Source: Bradyrhizobium elkanii WSM2783 (GTDB taxonomy: Bacteria > Pseudomonadota > Alphaproteobacteria > Rhizobiales > Xanthobacteraceae). Taken from it: DNA of 62,751 bases. Within the stretch, counting starts at the first letter, position 1, and each line of letters begins with the position of its first letter. The notes beneath the pieces are model-generated. The model made no database searches. It was not told the DNA's origin and worked only from the letters and a program-made list of their open reading frames with translations. Where the stretch lies: contig NZ_AXAP01000047.1 of the NCBI RefSeq assembly GCF_000472865.1, forward strand, positions 297-63,047, read 5' to 3'. The position numbers and the translations under genes were made by a program. Below, in pieces: positions 52,602-60,940 of the stretch.

Positions 52602-53663
52602 TCAGGCCGTCGCTCTGACCGGCGTTACAGAGGTTCGCCTCCCAGGCAACAGAACGGGACGGCCCTGGTCGGCAATCGAGCGTGATGCCGCCTCGAGAAT
52701 TTCGATCACGCGCAGGCCCGACATGCCGCCGGAGATCGGCGGCGATCCCGTACGCACGCAATCGATAAAGTGCTCGACCTCGGTCTGCAGCGCCTCCTTC
52801 GCGGAGATGTGAGGCGCCCACATGTCGCCGGCCCGATAGCCAATCCGGAATTGATGAGCGTCTTCGGACGGCTCGTCGAGAGTGATGCCCTTGTCATAGA
52901 CCTTGATCTTTTCGGTAGGCTCAAGATCGTCATAGACGATCATCTTCTTGCTCCCGCCTACGAAGGTCTGACGGACCTTGATGGGGGAGAGCCAGTTGAC
53001 GCTGACATGAGCCACGCACTTGCTGTCGAAGAACAGCGTGATATGCGCCATGTTCTCCGGCGTGCCGGCCACATGGCAAGATCCCGTCGCCGAGACAGCC
53101 ACGGGGTCCTCGTTCAAGATATACTGAATGATCGAGACATCATGGACCGCAAGGTCCCATATGACGTTCACATCGCTCTGGAACAGGCCAAGGCTCGAGC
53201 GCGTGCTGTCGTAATAATAGATCTCGCCGAGTTCTTCCTTAAGCACCAGTTCGCGGATTTTCTGAACCGCCGGCGTATAGAGGAAGGTGTGGTCGACCAT
53301 CAGCGTTAGCTTTCGCCGATCGGCCTCGTCGATAAGTCGGCGTACAAGATCCGCGCTTGGCGCTAGCGGCTTCTCCACCAGCACGTGCTTGCCCGCCTTC
53401 AGAGCTGCAAGCGCCAACTCGTAATGCGTTCGCACCGGTGTGGCGATCGCGATCGCATCGATGCTCGGATCCTTGAGCAAGTCCTCGTAGCGGTCAGTGG
53501 TGGCTACGCCCGGGTAGAGGCGCGTGCTCGCCGCAAGCTTCCCCGGGTCGAGATCGGCGATCGCAACGAGGCGAGCGGACGGGTTGCTGACGAAGTTGCG
53601 TACGAGATTCGGCCCCCAATAGCCGTATCCAACGACGCCCATACCAACGCGGATATCTTGCAT
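52602..53663 (-). CDS. Gfo/Idh/MocA-family sugar oxidoreductase (WbpB/WlbA-like role)
   Basis: 353 residues. N-terminal Rossmann fold with MGVVGYGYWGPNLVRNFVSN, active-site region HVLVEKPLAPSADLVRRL with the conserved EKP lysine, and WDLAVHDVSIIQYIL carrying the catalytic-type His. Family members oxidise a secondary sugar alcohol with NAD. With WbpD- and WbpE-like genes in the same train it probably makes the 3-keto group of a UDP-amino-uronic acid. It is the first gene of the 53663-44086 train. A dedicated UDP-GlcNAc 6-dehydrogenase (WbpA) is not next to it; the dehydrogenase at 35315 may serve. Confidence 0.88.
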   Translation of the reverse strand: MQDIRVGMGVVGYGYWGPNLVRNFVSNPSARLVAIADLDPGKLAASTRLYPGVATTDRYEDLLKDPSIDAIAIATPVRTHYELALAALKAGKHVLVEKPLAPSADLVRRLIDEADRRKLTLMVDHTFLYTPAVQKIRELVLKEELGEIYYYDSTRSSLGLFQSDVNVIWDLAVHDVSIIQYILNEDPVAVSATGSCHVAGTPENMAHITLFFDSKCVAHVSVNWLSPIKVRQTFVGGSKKMIVYDDLEPTEKIKVYDKGITLDEPSEDAHQFRIGYRAGDMWAPHISAKEALQTEVEHFIDCVRTGSPPISGGMSGLRVIEILEAASRSIADQGRPVLLPGRRTSVTPVRATA

Positions 53664-53859
53664 GAAAATGTCCTCAATTTCTTGGATTTGAGATCAGTGA
53701 CCGTGCTCCCGCAGCCAGCACCGCTGTAAACCTCTCGGCGCGTAGTCCACCAGGCTCGACGTCCGTGACCGCTCGTTCGCGGTCATAGGCATCACCAGCA
53801 GGCGACTGGCATTGGATTCCAACTTCATGAAATGACCGATATGCAATTTGTGTCTGCAG

Positions 53860-55278
53860 CTAGTATTCGCGGATACTTTCGTCCAACCCGCGAAGTAGTG
53901 GATAGAGGAAATAGGACATCACGGTGCGCCGCCCGACCTTCAACTCGGCGGTCACCGCCATGCCGGGGATGAATTGAGCGCGCTCCGCCGGCAGCCGAAG
54001 GTGCGTATCGGACAAGTCGACCAATACGCGGTAATAGGGAGCGGTCGGACGGTGCGCACCTTCGGCTTTCGGATCCGGCGGGAACGAGTCCTGGCTGATG
54101 ACGGCGACCTCGCCTTTGGCTGTCCCGTATTTCTGGAACGGAAAGGCATCAAACTTGATGCGGACAGGCTGGCCGACCGAAACCTGGCCGACGTCCTTGC
54201 CCTCGACATTGACCTCGGCCCGCAGCGGCACATCGCGGGGAACAAGCACGAACATCGGCTCGGCCTCACGCGCGACCGAACCGACAGTTCGGTTGGCAAT
54301 ATCGAGCACGATTGCATCGGCCGGCGCCTTCAGCACAATCAACTGCCGGCGAAGCTCAGCCTTCTTGAGATCCTCCGCCGCGCTATCCCGCTTCGCCAGC
54401 GTCTCCACGAGGTCCTGATAAGCCGTCTTGCGAAAATCCTCGGCGTAGACCTTCTGGTCCGCCTCGGCTTTGTCGAGGCGATGCGTATAATCGGCGATAT
54501 TGCCCCGGACGCGGGCCAGATTGCTTTCCACGTCGAGGCGAGCATCGCGCGACAGCAGCAAGTTCAGCTTCGAGCCGACCTCCTTGTCCATCAGCGTCGC
54601 GCGCATGACCTCGATCGACTTCATCGTTTCGAGCCGCTGAAGCAGCACGGTCTCTTCGTTTTGCGCGGTCTTCAGATTGGCGCGCGCGGACGCGATCTGC
54701 GCCTGGTAGTTCTCCACCTGCGCATCGTAGGCCGCCTTGCGCTGCAGGAACATCTTGCGCTGCAGGACCTGGTCGGCGTTCGCGGATTCGCCGATGACAT
54801 ACTCCTCACCATTCAACTCAGCCTTGAGACGGTCAATCGCGGCATTGAATACACCGACCTTGCTGCTCAACTGGTCGAGATCCGCCTGCGAGAATGTCGG
54901 ATCGAGCGTCGCCAGCAGGTCGCCGCGATTGACCCGGTCGCCGGGTTTGACATGTATTTCGCGGATGACGGAGGTCTCGAGCGGCTGGACGACGATATTG
55001 GGGCGCGTGGTGACCAGCTTGCCCTGCGCCGTCACGATCATGTCGACCTGCGACCCCGCGGCCCAGCCGATCGCGGTGAGTATCAGAGCCAGGACGCAAT
55101 AGAGCGTCACGCGGGCGATCCGCGGCGGCGAACGGTGCTCGACCTCGATCGCGTCGGATTGGAATTCCGTCACTATCTGCGGCCGGCGCCTGGTGGGCCG
55201 GAATAGCCCGCGCCGCCGCCGTTCGGTCGTCCGCACCGGCGCGTTTGCATCGGTGCCGGATGTCTCAGGCTTGGTCAT
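53860..55278 (-). CDS. HlyD-family periplasmic adaptor, type I secretion set C
   Basis: 472 residues from ATG 55278, which overlaps the ABC stop in an ATGA junction; the frame open to 55326 has no better support. An arginine-rich leader (TTERRRRGLFRPTRRRP) precedes one membrane helix (VTLYCVLALILTAIGWAAG). Then come a lipoyl half (VKPGDRVNRGDLLATLDPTF), a long coiled coil from about 120 to 310, and the second lipoyl half plus barrel (VGSVAREAEPMFVLVPRD). It joins exporter C to an outer-membrane channel. Downstream, 196 bases separate it from the oxidoreductase gene of the polysaccharide train. Confidence 0.93.
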   Translation of the reverse strand: MTKPETSGTDANAPVRTTERRRRGLFRPTRRRPQIVTEFQSDAIEVEHRSPPRIARVTLYCVLALILTAIGWAAGSQVDMIVTAQGKLVTTRPNIVVQPLETSVIREIHVKPGDRVNRGDLLATLDPTFSQADLDQLSSKVGVFNAAIDRLKAELNGEEYVIGESANADQVLQRKMFLQRKAAYDAQVENYQAQIASARANLKTAQNEETVLLQRLETMKSIEVMRATLMDKEVGSKLNLLLSRDARLDVESNLARVRGNIADYTHRLDKAEADQKVYAEDFRKTAYQDLVETLAKRDSAAEDLKKAELRRQLIVLKAPADAIVLDIANRTVGSVAREAEPMFVLVPRDVPLRAEVNVEGKDVGQVSVGQPVRIKFDAFPFQKYGTAKGEVAVISQDSFPPDPKAEGAHRPTAPYYRVLVDLSDTHLRLPAERAQFIPGMAVTAELKVGRRTVMSYFLYPLLRGLDESIREY

Positions 55279-57497
55279 GCGATCTGCTTCGTCTGCTGGT
55301 TCCAGAGATGTCGGTAAATCATGCACTTCGACAGCAACCGGTCGTGATGATCGACGTCGACGATCCGGCCGCGGTCGATCACGAGGATCTGGTTCGCGTC
55401 TGCGAGCATCGACAGCCGGTGCGAGACGATGATGACGGTACGCCCCTCTGCGATACGGCGCAGGTTGCGCCGGATGATCATCTCGCTTTCGGAATCGAGC
55501 GCGCTTGTTGCCTCGTCCAGGATCAGGATGCGCGGATTGACGATCAGCGCCCTCGCGATCGCGAGGCGCTGCTTCTGTCCGCCCGACAGGTTCGAGGCAT
55601 CCTCCTCCAGCATGGTGTCGAAGCCGCGCGGCAGCCGTTCGATGAATTCATCGGCTCCTGCGAGCTGGGCCGCGCGGACGACCTCTGCAAAGGTCGCGTC
55701 GCGCTTCACGCAGGCGATGTTGTCGCGAACCGTACCGCGAAACAGGAAATTATCCTGCAGGACCAATCCGAGATTTTGGCGCAGATGGGCGAGATCGAGC
55801 TCCCTCGAATCGTATCCGTCAACGCGCAGCAGGCCCTGCTGCACCGGATACATCCCGGAAATGAGCCGCGTTAGCGTGGTCTTGCCGGAGCCGCTTCGGC
55901 CGACGATCCCGAATATCGATCCCGGGGCGATGGAGAACGAGACATCGTCCAGCGCCGGCGCGCCTTCCGAGCCATAGCGGAACGAGACATTCTCGAACTC
56001 GATCTTGCCGGCGAAGTCGGGTCGCAGCCCCTCGCGGTTGCCATCGCGTTCGGGCTTCTGGTTCATCACCTCGCCCAGCATCTTCACCGCCAGCGCGACT
56101 TCCTGATATTCATGAACCATGGTGACCAACTGGACCAGCGGTCCCGACACGCGCCCCGCCAGCATATTGAAGGCGACCAGCGCGCCGATGGTCATCTCGC
56201 CGCTGAAGACGTCGAGCGCCCCAAACGAGATGATGCCGAGCGTCATCATCTTCTCAAGAAATCCGGTGGTTGACTGGGCGGCAGCAGAAATCTTCTCGAC
56301 GCCGAACCGCATCGTCACCGACTGTGCGCAGCGATCGTCCCAGACCCTGCTCTGCAGCGGCTCCATTGCCAGCGACTTCACCGTGCGCATGCCGTGCACA
56401 GTCTCGACCAACAGAGCCTGCCGCGCGCCTTCCGCCTGGTACAGATTATAGAGACGGCGCCGGAACGGTCCCATCAGCAGCGCGACGACCAGACCGCTCG
56501 CGGCGGTGAAGGCCAGCACCATGCATGTCAATTTGATGCTGTAGAACGCCAGCACCGGGATGAAGACGAATAGCGACAGCGCATCGAGCGTGGTCAGGAA
56601 CAACCGACCGGTCAGGAACTCGCGAATTCGCGCCGCCTGCTGCATGTGCTTTACCAGCACGCCGGCCGAAATGTGCTCAAAGAACGTCACGGGCAGGCCA
56701 AGGAGGTGACCAAAGGTCTTGGTTGCTACCCGGATATCGACCTTGTTGGTCGCATAGAGCAAAAGATAGCGCCGCAGAAAGCCGAATATCGCGTCGAACG
56801 CCAGCGCGGCAGTCGCACCGGCTGCCAGCACATAGAGCGTGGTGAAGCTCTCGTGCACAAGGACCTTGTCGATGACGAGCTGGAAGAAGATCGGTGTCGC
56901 GAGCCCCAGCGCATAGAGCATGATGGCGGCGATCGCGACGTCGACAAACAGGCGCCACTGACGGGCCAGTTCGGGGATGAACCAGCGCAGCCCGAACGCC
57001 GGCCGATGGTCCGACGCGAGCCGTTCGCGCTTGATCAGGATGGCGTCGCCGCTCCATCGGGCGCAGAACGTATCCCTGTCGACGATCAGAGGCTCGTCCC
57101 GGCGCTCGGCGAGCGGATCGAACACGCTAACCGCTTCCGCACCATCGGCTCCCTGCCCTGCCGCGAGAACGACGATCCAGTTGCCGTTCGAAAGTCGGAG
57201 CAGAGCCGGATAAGCCTCTCCCAACCGAAACAGCGCACCCCAGTCAAGCTGCGTGCGCGTTGCGCGCATGCCCGCTTCCTTCGCCATGCGCAACAGTCGC
57301 GTTGCCGAGACAGGGACCCCGTCGATGGCGTAGCTGTGCTTGAGCCGCTCAACCGGCAGATCGACGCCATGATAGGCGGCGATCTTTGCGAGACATTCCA
57401 ATTCTGTCCGCAAGGCCGGGCGCAAGGTCTCGTCGGCGTTCACGGGCGACGCTTCCGCGCCCGTGAGGTCGGCTTCAACGGAAATTGCTTGAGGCAT
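55275..57497 (-). CDS. Type I secretion ABC transporter with C39-like domain, set C
   Basis: 740 residues: C39-like domain at about 1-150, six-helix membrane domain at about 165-445, ATPase at about 480-720 with Walker A GRSGSGKTTLTRL, signature LSGGQKQRLAIARAL and Walker B ILILDEATSALD. In the N-domain TELECLAKIAAYHG covers the C39 active region; the catalytic Cys position is Thr, and the His motif reads GNWIVVL with Trp. Both catalytic residues are therefore absent, even more degenerate than in set A. It should tether and export unfolded RTX-type cargo without cleavage. No cargo gene is adjacent. It overlaps the upstream small gene by 23 bases. Confidence 0.93.
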   Translation of the reverse strand: MPQAISVEADLTGAEASPVNADETLRPALRTELECLAKIAAYHGVDLPVERLKHSYAIDGVPVSATRLLRMAKEAGMRATRTQLDWGALFRLGEAYPALLRLSNGNWIVVLAAGQGADGAEAVSVFDPLAERRDEPLIVDRDTFCARWSGDAILIKRERLASDHRPAFGLRWFIPELARQWRLFVDVAIAAIMLYALGLATPIFFQLVIDKVLVHESFTTLYVLAAGATAALAFDAIFGFLRRYLLLYATNKVDIRVATKTFGHLLGLPVTFFEHISAGVLVKHMQQAARIREFLTGRLFLTTLDALSLFVFIPVLAFYSIKLTCMVLAFTAASGLVVALLMGPFRRRLYNLYQAEGARQALLVETVHGMRTVKSLAMEPLQSRVWDDRCAQSVTMRFGVEKISAAAQSTTGFLEKMMTLGIISFGALDVFSGEMTIGALVAFNMLAGRVSGPLVQLVTMVHEYQEVALAVKMLGEVMNQKPERDGNREGLRPDFAGKIEFENVSFRYGSEGAPALDDVSFSIAPGSIFGIVGRSGSGKTTLTRLISGMYPVQQGLLRVDGYDSRELDLAHLRQNLGLVLQDNFLFRGTVRDNIACVKRDATFAEVVRAAQLAGADEFIERLPRGFDTMLEEDASNLSGGQKQRLAIARALIVNPRILILDEATSALDSESEMIIRRNLRRIAEGRTVIIVSHRLSMLADANQILVIDRGRIVDVDHHDRLLSKCMIYRHLWNQQTKQIA

Positions 57498-57804
57498 TGG
57501 GGGACCGTGGGCTGTTGGGCGGTTCGCGATCCGTCGAAGTGGTCGGGGCCTGGCCGGCCTGTCCTTTCGGCGGGTTGCGCCGCACCGCGCCAGCGTCGAC
57601 CAGTCCCTGCAGCGCGTTCTGCATCACCTCGACCGAGTTCGCGAACGACTCCACGGAAAAGATCAGCCTTTGCCGGAACACCTTCTTCGGCGCATTGTTG
57701 GCGTCGCGTTCGGTCGGCGAAAGGCTGACCAGATCGACACGGACGATCGACCCGCCAATCGTGATCTCTTCCACCCCGTCAGTATAGAGCTCGTCGTGCA
57801 TCAA
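57475..57804 (-). CDS. Small leader-gene protein of type I secretion set C
   Basis: 109 residues, acidic N-terminus (MMHDELYTDGVEEITIGGS), a central domain (IVRVDLVSLSP, KVFRQRLIFSVESFANSVEVMQNALQGLVDAG) and a Pro/Ser-rich, disordered tail. No signal peptide, no repeat and no C-terminal type I signal. Its 3' end overlaps the ABC gene by 23 bases, so translation is coupled. I do not recognise a family. It may be a chaperone-like accessory for the cargo or a regulator of exporter level. It is the first gene of the operon. Confidence 0.72.
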   Translation of the reverse strand: MMHDELYTDGVEEITIGGSIVRVDLVSLSPTERDANNAPKKVFRQRLIFSVESFANSVEVMQNALQGLVDAGAVRRNPPKGQAGQAPTTSTDREPPNSPRSPNASSNFR

Positions 57805-58050
57805 AAGCCTCCAATGCTGCCAACTTCAGCCCCCGCGTCGACCTGCAGCCGGGGGATCGACGCTGACGATAGTCACGGACCTGGAGCGGCCGATCGAGGC
57901 CCGGGCTGTTGCTGCTTTCGATATCCGTCCGGCCCCACGGAAATGGCGGAAAGCCGAAAGCTGGGCATCGGAGTCATCAAACAAACCCCATGGTTCCCCG
58001 TCTCCGCATCTCCAGCACCCGAAATGACCAACCGGATATTCTGGAAAATA

Positions 58051-58079
58051 AATAAAGAACGCCGCAAATTAAATGTCAA
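58051..58079 (-). promoter_or_regulatory. Candidate promoter of the set C operon
   Basis: On the minus strand a perfect TTGACA (58079-58074) is followed after 17 bases by TTTATT (58056-58051). The spacer begins with TTTAATTT. The start codon of the first gene is about 245 bases downstream, so the leader would be long. Confidence 0.4.
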
Positions 58080-58378
58080 TCGATTATGTCGCAATCACAC
58101 GACATATATATTATCTCGGACGTTACCTATCGCTGAATCCAGATTCGGGGAGCCGCGACGCGGCTTCCCCTCAACCCATTAACGAACAAGACTGTTTTCC
58201 GACTGAATGAAGATTTGGCTAGGAAGCAAGCGTCAATTCGCCCATAGCGGCCACGGACGAACCTCCCGTTCCCCGCGATTTTGCGGACATGCTTGCGGGA
58301 GTCGTTCAACCGCCTCACACATTAAATACTCGCGAGCAGCCCATTCAGCATCCGAAAATTAACTATCTTACATTTAAT

Positions 58379-58406
58379 TTGAACAAACCACATTTTCCGG
58401 TATATT
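58379..58406 (+). promoter_or_regulatory. Candidate promoter of the wzc-like gene
   Basis: TTGAAC (58379-58384) and TATATT (58401-58406) are separated by 16 bases. ATTTAATTT overlaps the -35 box, so a factor binding that word would block it. The leader to ATG 58510 would be about 95 bases. Confidence 0.45.
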
Positions 58407-58509
58407 TATTAAGTGCAGGGCGGCACGGCGCCCGGCATTCGGCGGGCCATGCCAATTTACGCGGGCGGCGGCACGGCGGGATTCACCAGGTGGCGGAGGC
58501 GAACACCGA

Positions 58510-60843
58510 ATGCTCCAGAGCAATATGCGGCAACCCGACAGGCTTCGCGCACCCGTCTACAACGATGTGGCCGAGAGCGGCGGAATCGGCGAACTCATCA
58601 ATACCGCCCTTGCATTCATGCGACGTCAGTACGTCGTGATCATTCTTGCAACCGTACTCGGCATGGCCGCGTGCCTGATCTATCTGCGGATCACACCGCC
58701 GACCTATACCGCCTTCGTCCAGGTCATGCTCGAGAATAACGCCAAGGCGCAATTTATCCGGCAACAATCGATCTTGGCTGAGCCGGCCTTCGATCGCAGT
58801 CTGTTCGAAACTCAGGTCGAGGTCCTCAAATCGAGAGGGATGGCAGTCCAGATCATCACTCAGTTCAAGCTCGCCGACGACCCTGATTTCAAGCCATCGC
58901 CACGGTCATTACCCTCCGTGTTTCAGCGAGTTCGCGCTGTCTTTGGATCGTCTCCGCCGCAGGATCTGCAACCGCCGCCGCCGAACGAGCCGCAGGATGG
59001 CCTGATCAGCGCATTTCAGAGCCGCGTCTCAGTAAACCGGATCAGCTTCAGCGATCTGATCGAGATCGGCTACAGTTCGAGCGACCCAGTACGAGCCGCC
59101 GAGATCGCCAACGCGATCGCGAGCGTCTATCTTGCCGACCAGGAGAACGCGAGGCAGGAGACAAATCGGCGGGCAAGGGAATGGATGCAGCAGAGGCTAC
59201 AGGAGCTCGGAGAGCAGGCCCTCGTTGCTGAACGCGCGGTCAGTGCCTACAAATCCAAGAACAACGTCATTTCCTCCGGGGGAAGGCCGATCGACGAGCA
59301 GCAGGTCTCGGAGCTCAACAGCCGATTGGTCGCCGCGCGCGCGCAAACGTCCGAGGCGTTGGCCAAGCTGAACCGCTACGAGGCGATCCTGGAAGCCAAT
59401 CCGGCGAACGCACCATCAATCGGCAATTTGGATGCAGCGGGCGCGGATGCACTTAACAGCCCCATCATCATCAATCTTCGCCAACAATATCTGGAGCTCG
59501 AGCGGCGTGTCGCCGAGTGGGCGCCGCGTTTTGGCCGCGACCATGCCGCGGTCATTAATTTACGAAACCGGATGCGCGAGCTTCGCGGGTCGATCCTCGA
59601 CGAGGTCAAGCGGTATGCGGAGACGAGCCGGAGCGAATTAGAGGTCGCCAAGCAGCGGCAGCAGGAGATTGAGAAGCGAATGGCCGAGGCTGTGGAGCAG
59701 TCGCGCACGACAAACCTGGCCGAGATCACAATACGCGAATTGGAAAGCAAGGCGAAAAGCTTGCGCAGCCTGCACGATACTTTCCTGCAGCGCTATGTGG
59801 GCTCTGCGCAGCAAGAAGGTTTTCCTCTCGCAGAAGCGCGGGTGATGTATCCGGCGGTTCCGCCGCAGAGCAAGAGCAAACCGAAGGGACCCATCATCAT
59901 GATGATGGGTCTATTCGGCGGGCTTGGGTTGGGCTTGGGGCTCGGCCTGTTCAGGGAAATGATGGATCGCGTCTTCCGTACGTCCTCTCAGATCGAAACC
60001 ACGTTGGGACTGCCGTGCCTGTCGCTGGTACCGGCGTTGCGGGCCGAAAAGCGGTCGTCGACAGCAAAGGCAGCGTCATGGAACTCCGATCATGACATGC
60101 GGCAGCGAAAGATTTCCACCGGCTCGACATTTCACAGGACCGTCATCGGCAAGCCATTATCTCGGTACGCCGAGTCGATTCGTGCCATCAAACTCGCCAT
60201 AGACCTCAATCCCGGCAAAGCCTCCAATCAGGTAATCGGCATCACCTCGGCCCTGCCCAACGAGGGCAAGACGACGATCGCAGCCTCGCTCGCCCAGCTC
60301 ATCGCCCATAGCGGCAAGAGCGTCATCGTCGTCGATTGCGACCTCCGAAACCCGTCGTTGTCCGCCAGTCTCGCCGCGAACGCCACTACAGGCATCGTAG
60401 ACGTCATTACCCAGGGAAAGCAGATCGAGGAGACGATCTGGCGCGATCCGAAAACCAATCTGGCATTCCTGCCCGCCATCAGCCGGACACCGGTGCTTCA
60501 CACCAGCGAGATGCTGGCGGCGGATTCGATGCGCAAGCTGTTCGATCAGCTAAGATCGACGTATGACTACGTCATCGTCGATCTTCCGCCCCTGACCCCC
60601 CTGGTCGATGTGCGTTCGACGACAAGCTTCATCGACTGCTTCGTCCTGGTGGTGGAATGGGGACAGACGAAGGTCGACGTCGTCAAGCATGCGCTGCACA
60701 CCGCCCCCAATATCCACGAGTGCCTCATCGGAGCGGTTCTCAACAAGACCGACATTAAGGCCATGTCTCGCTACGACACGCACCGCAGCGACTACTATCG
60801 CGACGATCATTATATCCGTTATGGGCTGACCGTCTCCAACTGA
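58510..60843 (+). CDS. Wzc/ExoP-like polysaccharide co-polymerase and tyrosine autokinase
   Basis: 777 residues; ATG 58510 has GGAGG ten bases upstream, better than ATG 58525. Order: first membrane helix near residues 42-60 (YVVIILATVLGMAACLIYL), Wzz-type periplasmic domain with coiled coil up to about 460, second helix (MMMGLFGGLGLGLGLGLF), then the kinase domain. The kinase has Walker A SALPNEGKTTIAASL, Walker A' VIVVDCDLRNP and Walker B VIVDLPPL. The C-terminus is a short tyrosine cluster (RYDTHRSDYYRDDHYIRYG), the expected autophosphorylation site. It controls chain length and works with the outer-membrane export lipoprotein encoded next. A relic of a second copy lies at 42998-43069. Confidence 0.93.
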   Translation: MLQSNMRQPDRLRAPVYNDVAESGGIGELINTALAFMRRQYVVIILATVLGMAACLIYLRITPPTYTAFVQVMLENNAKAQFIRQQSILAEPAFDRSLFETQVEVLKSRGMAVQIITQFKLADDPDFKPSPRSLPSVFQRVRAVFGSSPPQDLQPPPPNEPQDGLISAFQSRVSVNRISFSDLIEIGYSSSDPVRAAEIANAIASVYLADQENARQETNRRAREWMQQRLQELGEQALVAERAVSAYKSKNNVISSGGRPIDEQQVSELNSRLVAARAQTSEALAKLNRYEAILEANPANAPSIGNLDAAGADALNSPIIINLRQQYLELERRVAEWAPRFGRDHAAVINLRNRMRELRGSILDEVKRYAETSRSELEVAKQRQQEIEKRMAEAVEQSRTTNLAEITIRELESKAKSLRSLHDTFLQRYVGSAQQEGFPLAEARVMYPAVPPQSKSKPKGPIIMMMGLFGGLGLGLGLGLFREMMDRVFRTSSQIETTLGLPCLSLVPALRAEKRSSTAKAASWNSDHDMRQRKISTGSTFHRTVIGKPLSRYAESIRAIKLAIDLNPGKASNQVIGITSALPNEGKTTIAASLAQLIAHSGKSVIVVDCDLRNPSLSASLAANATTGIVDVITQGKQIEETIWRDPKTNLAFLPAISRTPVLHTSEMLAADSMRKLFDQLRSTYDYVIVDLPPLTPLVDVRSTTSFIDCFVLVVEWGQTKVDVVKHALHTAPNIHECLIGAVLNKTDIKAMSRYDTHRSDYYRDDHYIRYGLTVSN

Positions 60844-60940
60844 AGCAGATTCAATACCTGCCAGGCTCGGGCGCGCCCCGCCCCCTCGCCCCCATGTTGC
60901 ATATCGGCAACAAGCTTCGGTTGCGTTTCAGGTTAATGCG

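Larger units (their letters stand above)
57805..58509. other. Divergent 705-base control region between set C and wzc-like genes
   Basis: No gene is supported. It holds AT islands at 58045-58110 and 58318-58410, candidate promoters in both directions, and a GC hairpin at 58147-58170 (GGGGAGCCGC with GCGGCTTCCCC, one bulged base). Confidence 0.6.

Noticed and set aside
53974..55206. Plus-strand open frame of 410 codons opposite the set C adaptor
   Set aside because: Antisense shadow of an HlyD coiled-coil gene; Arg/His-rich text with no recognised fold.
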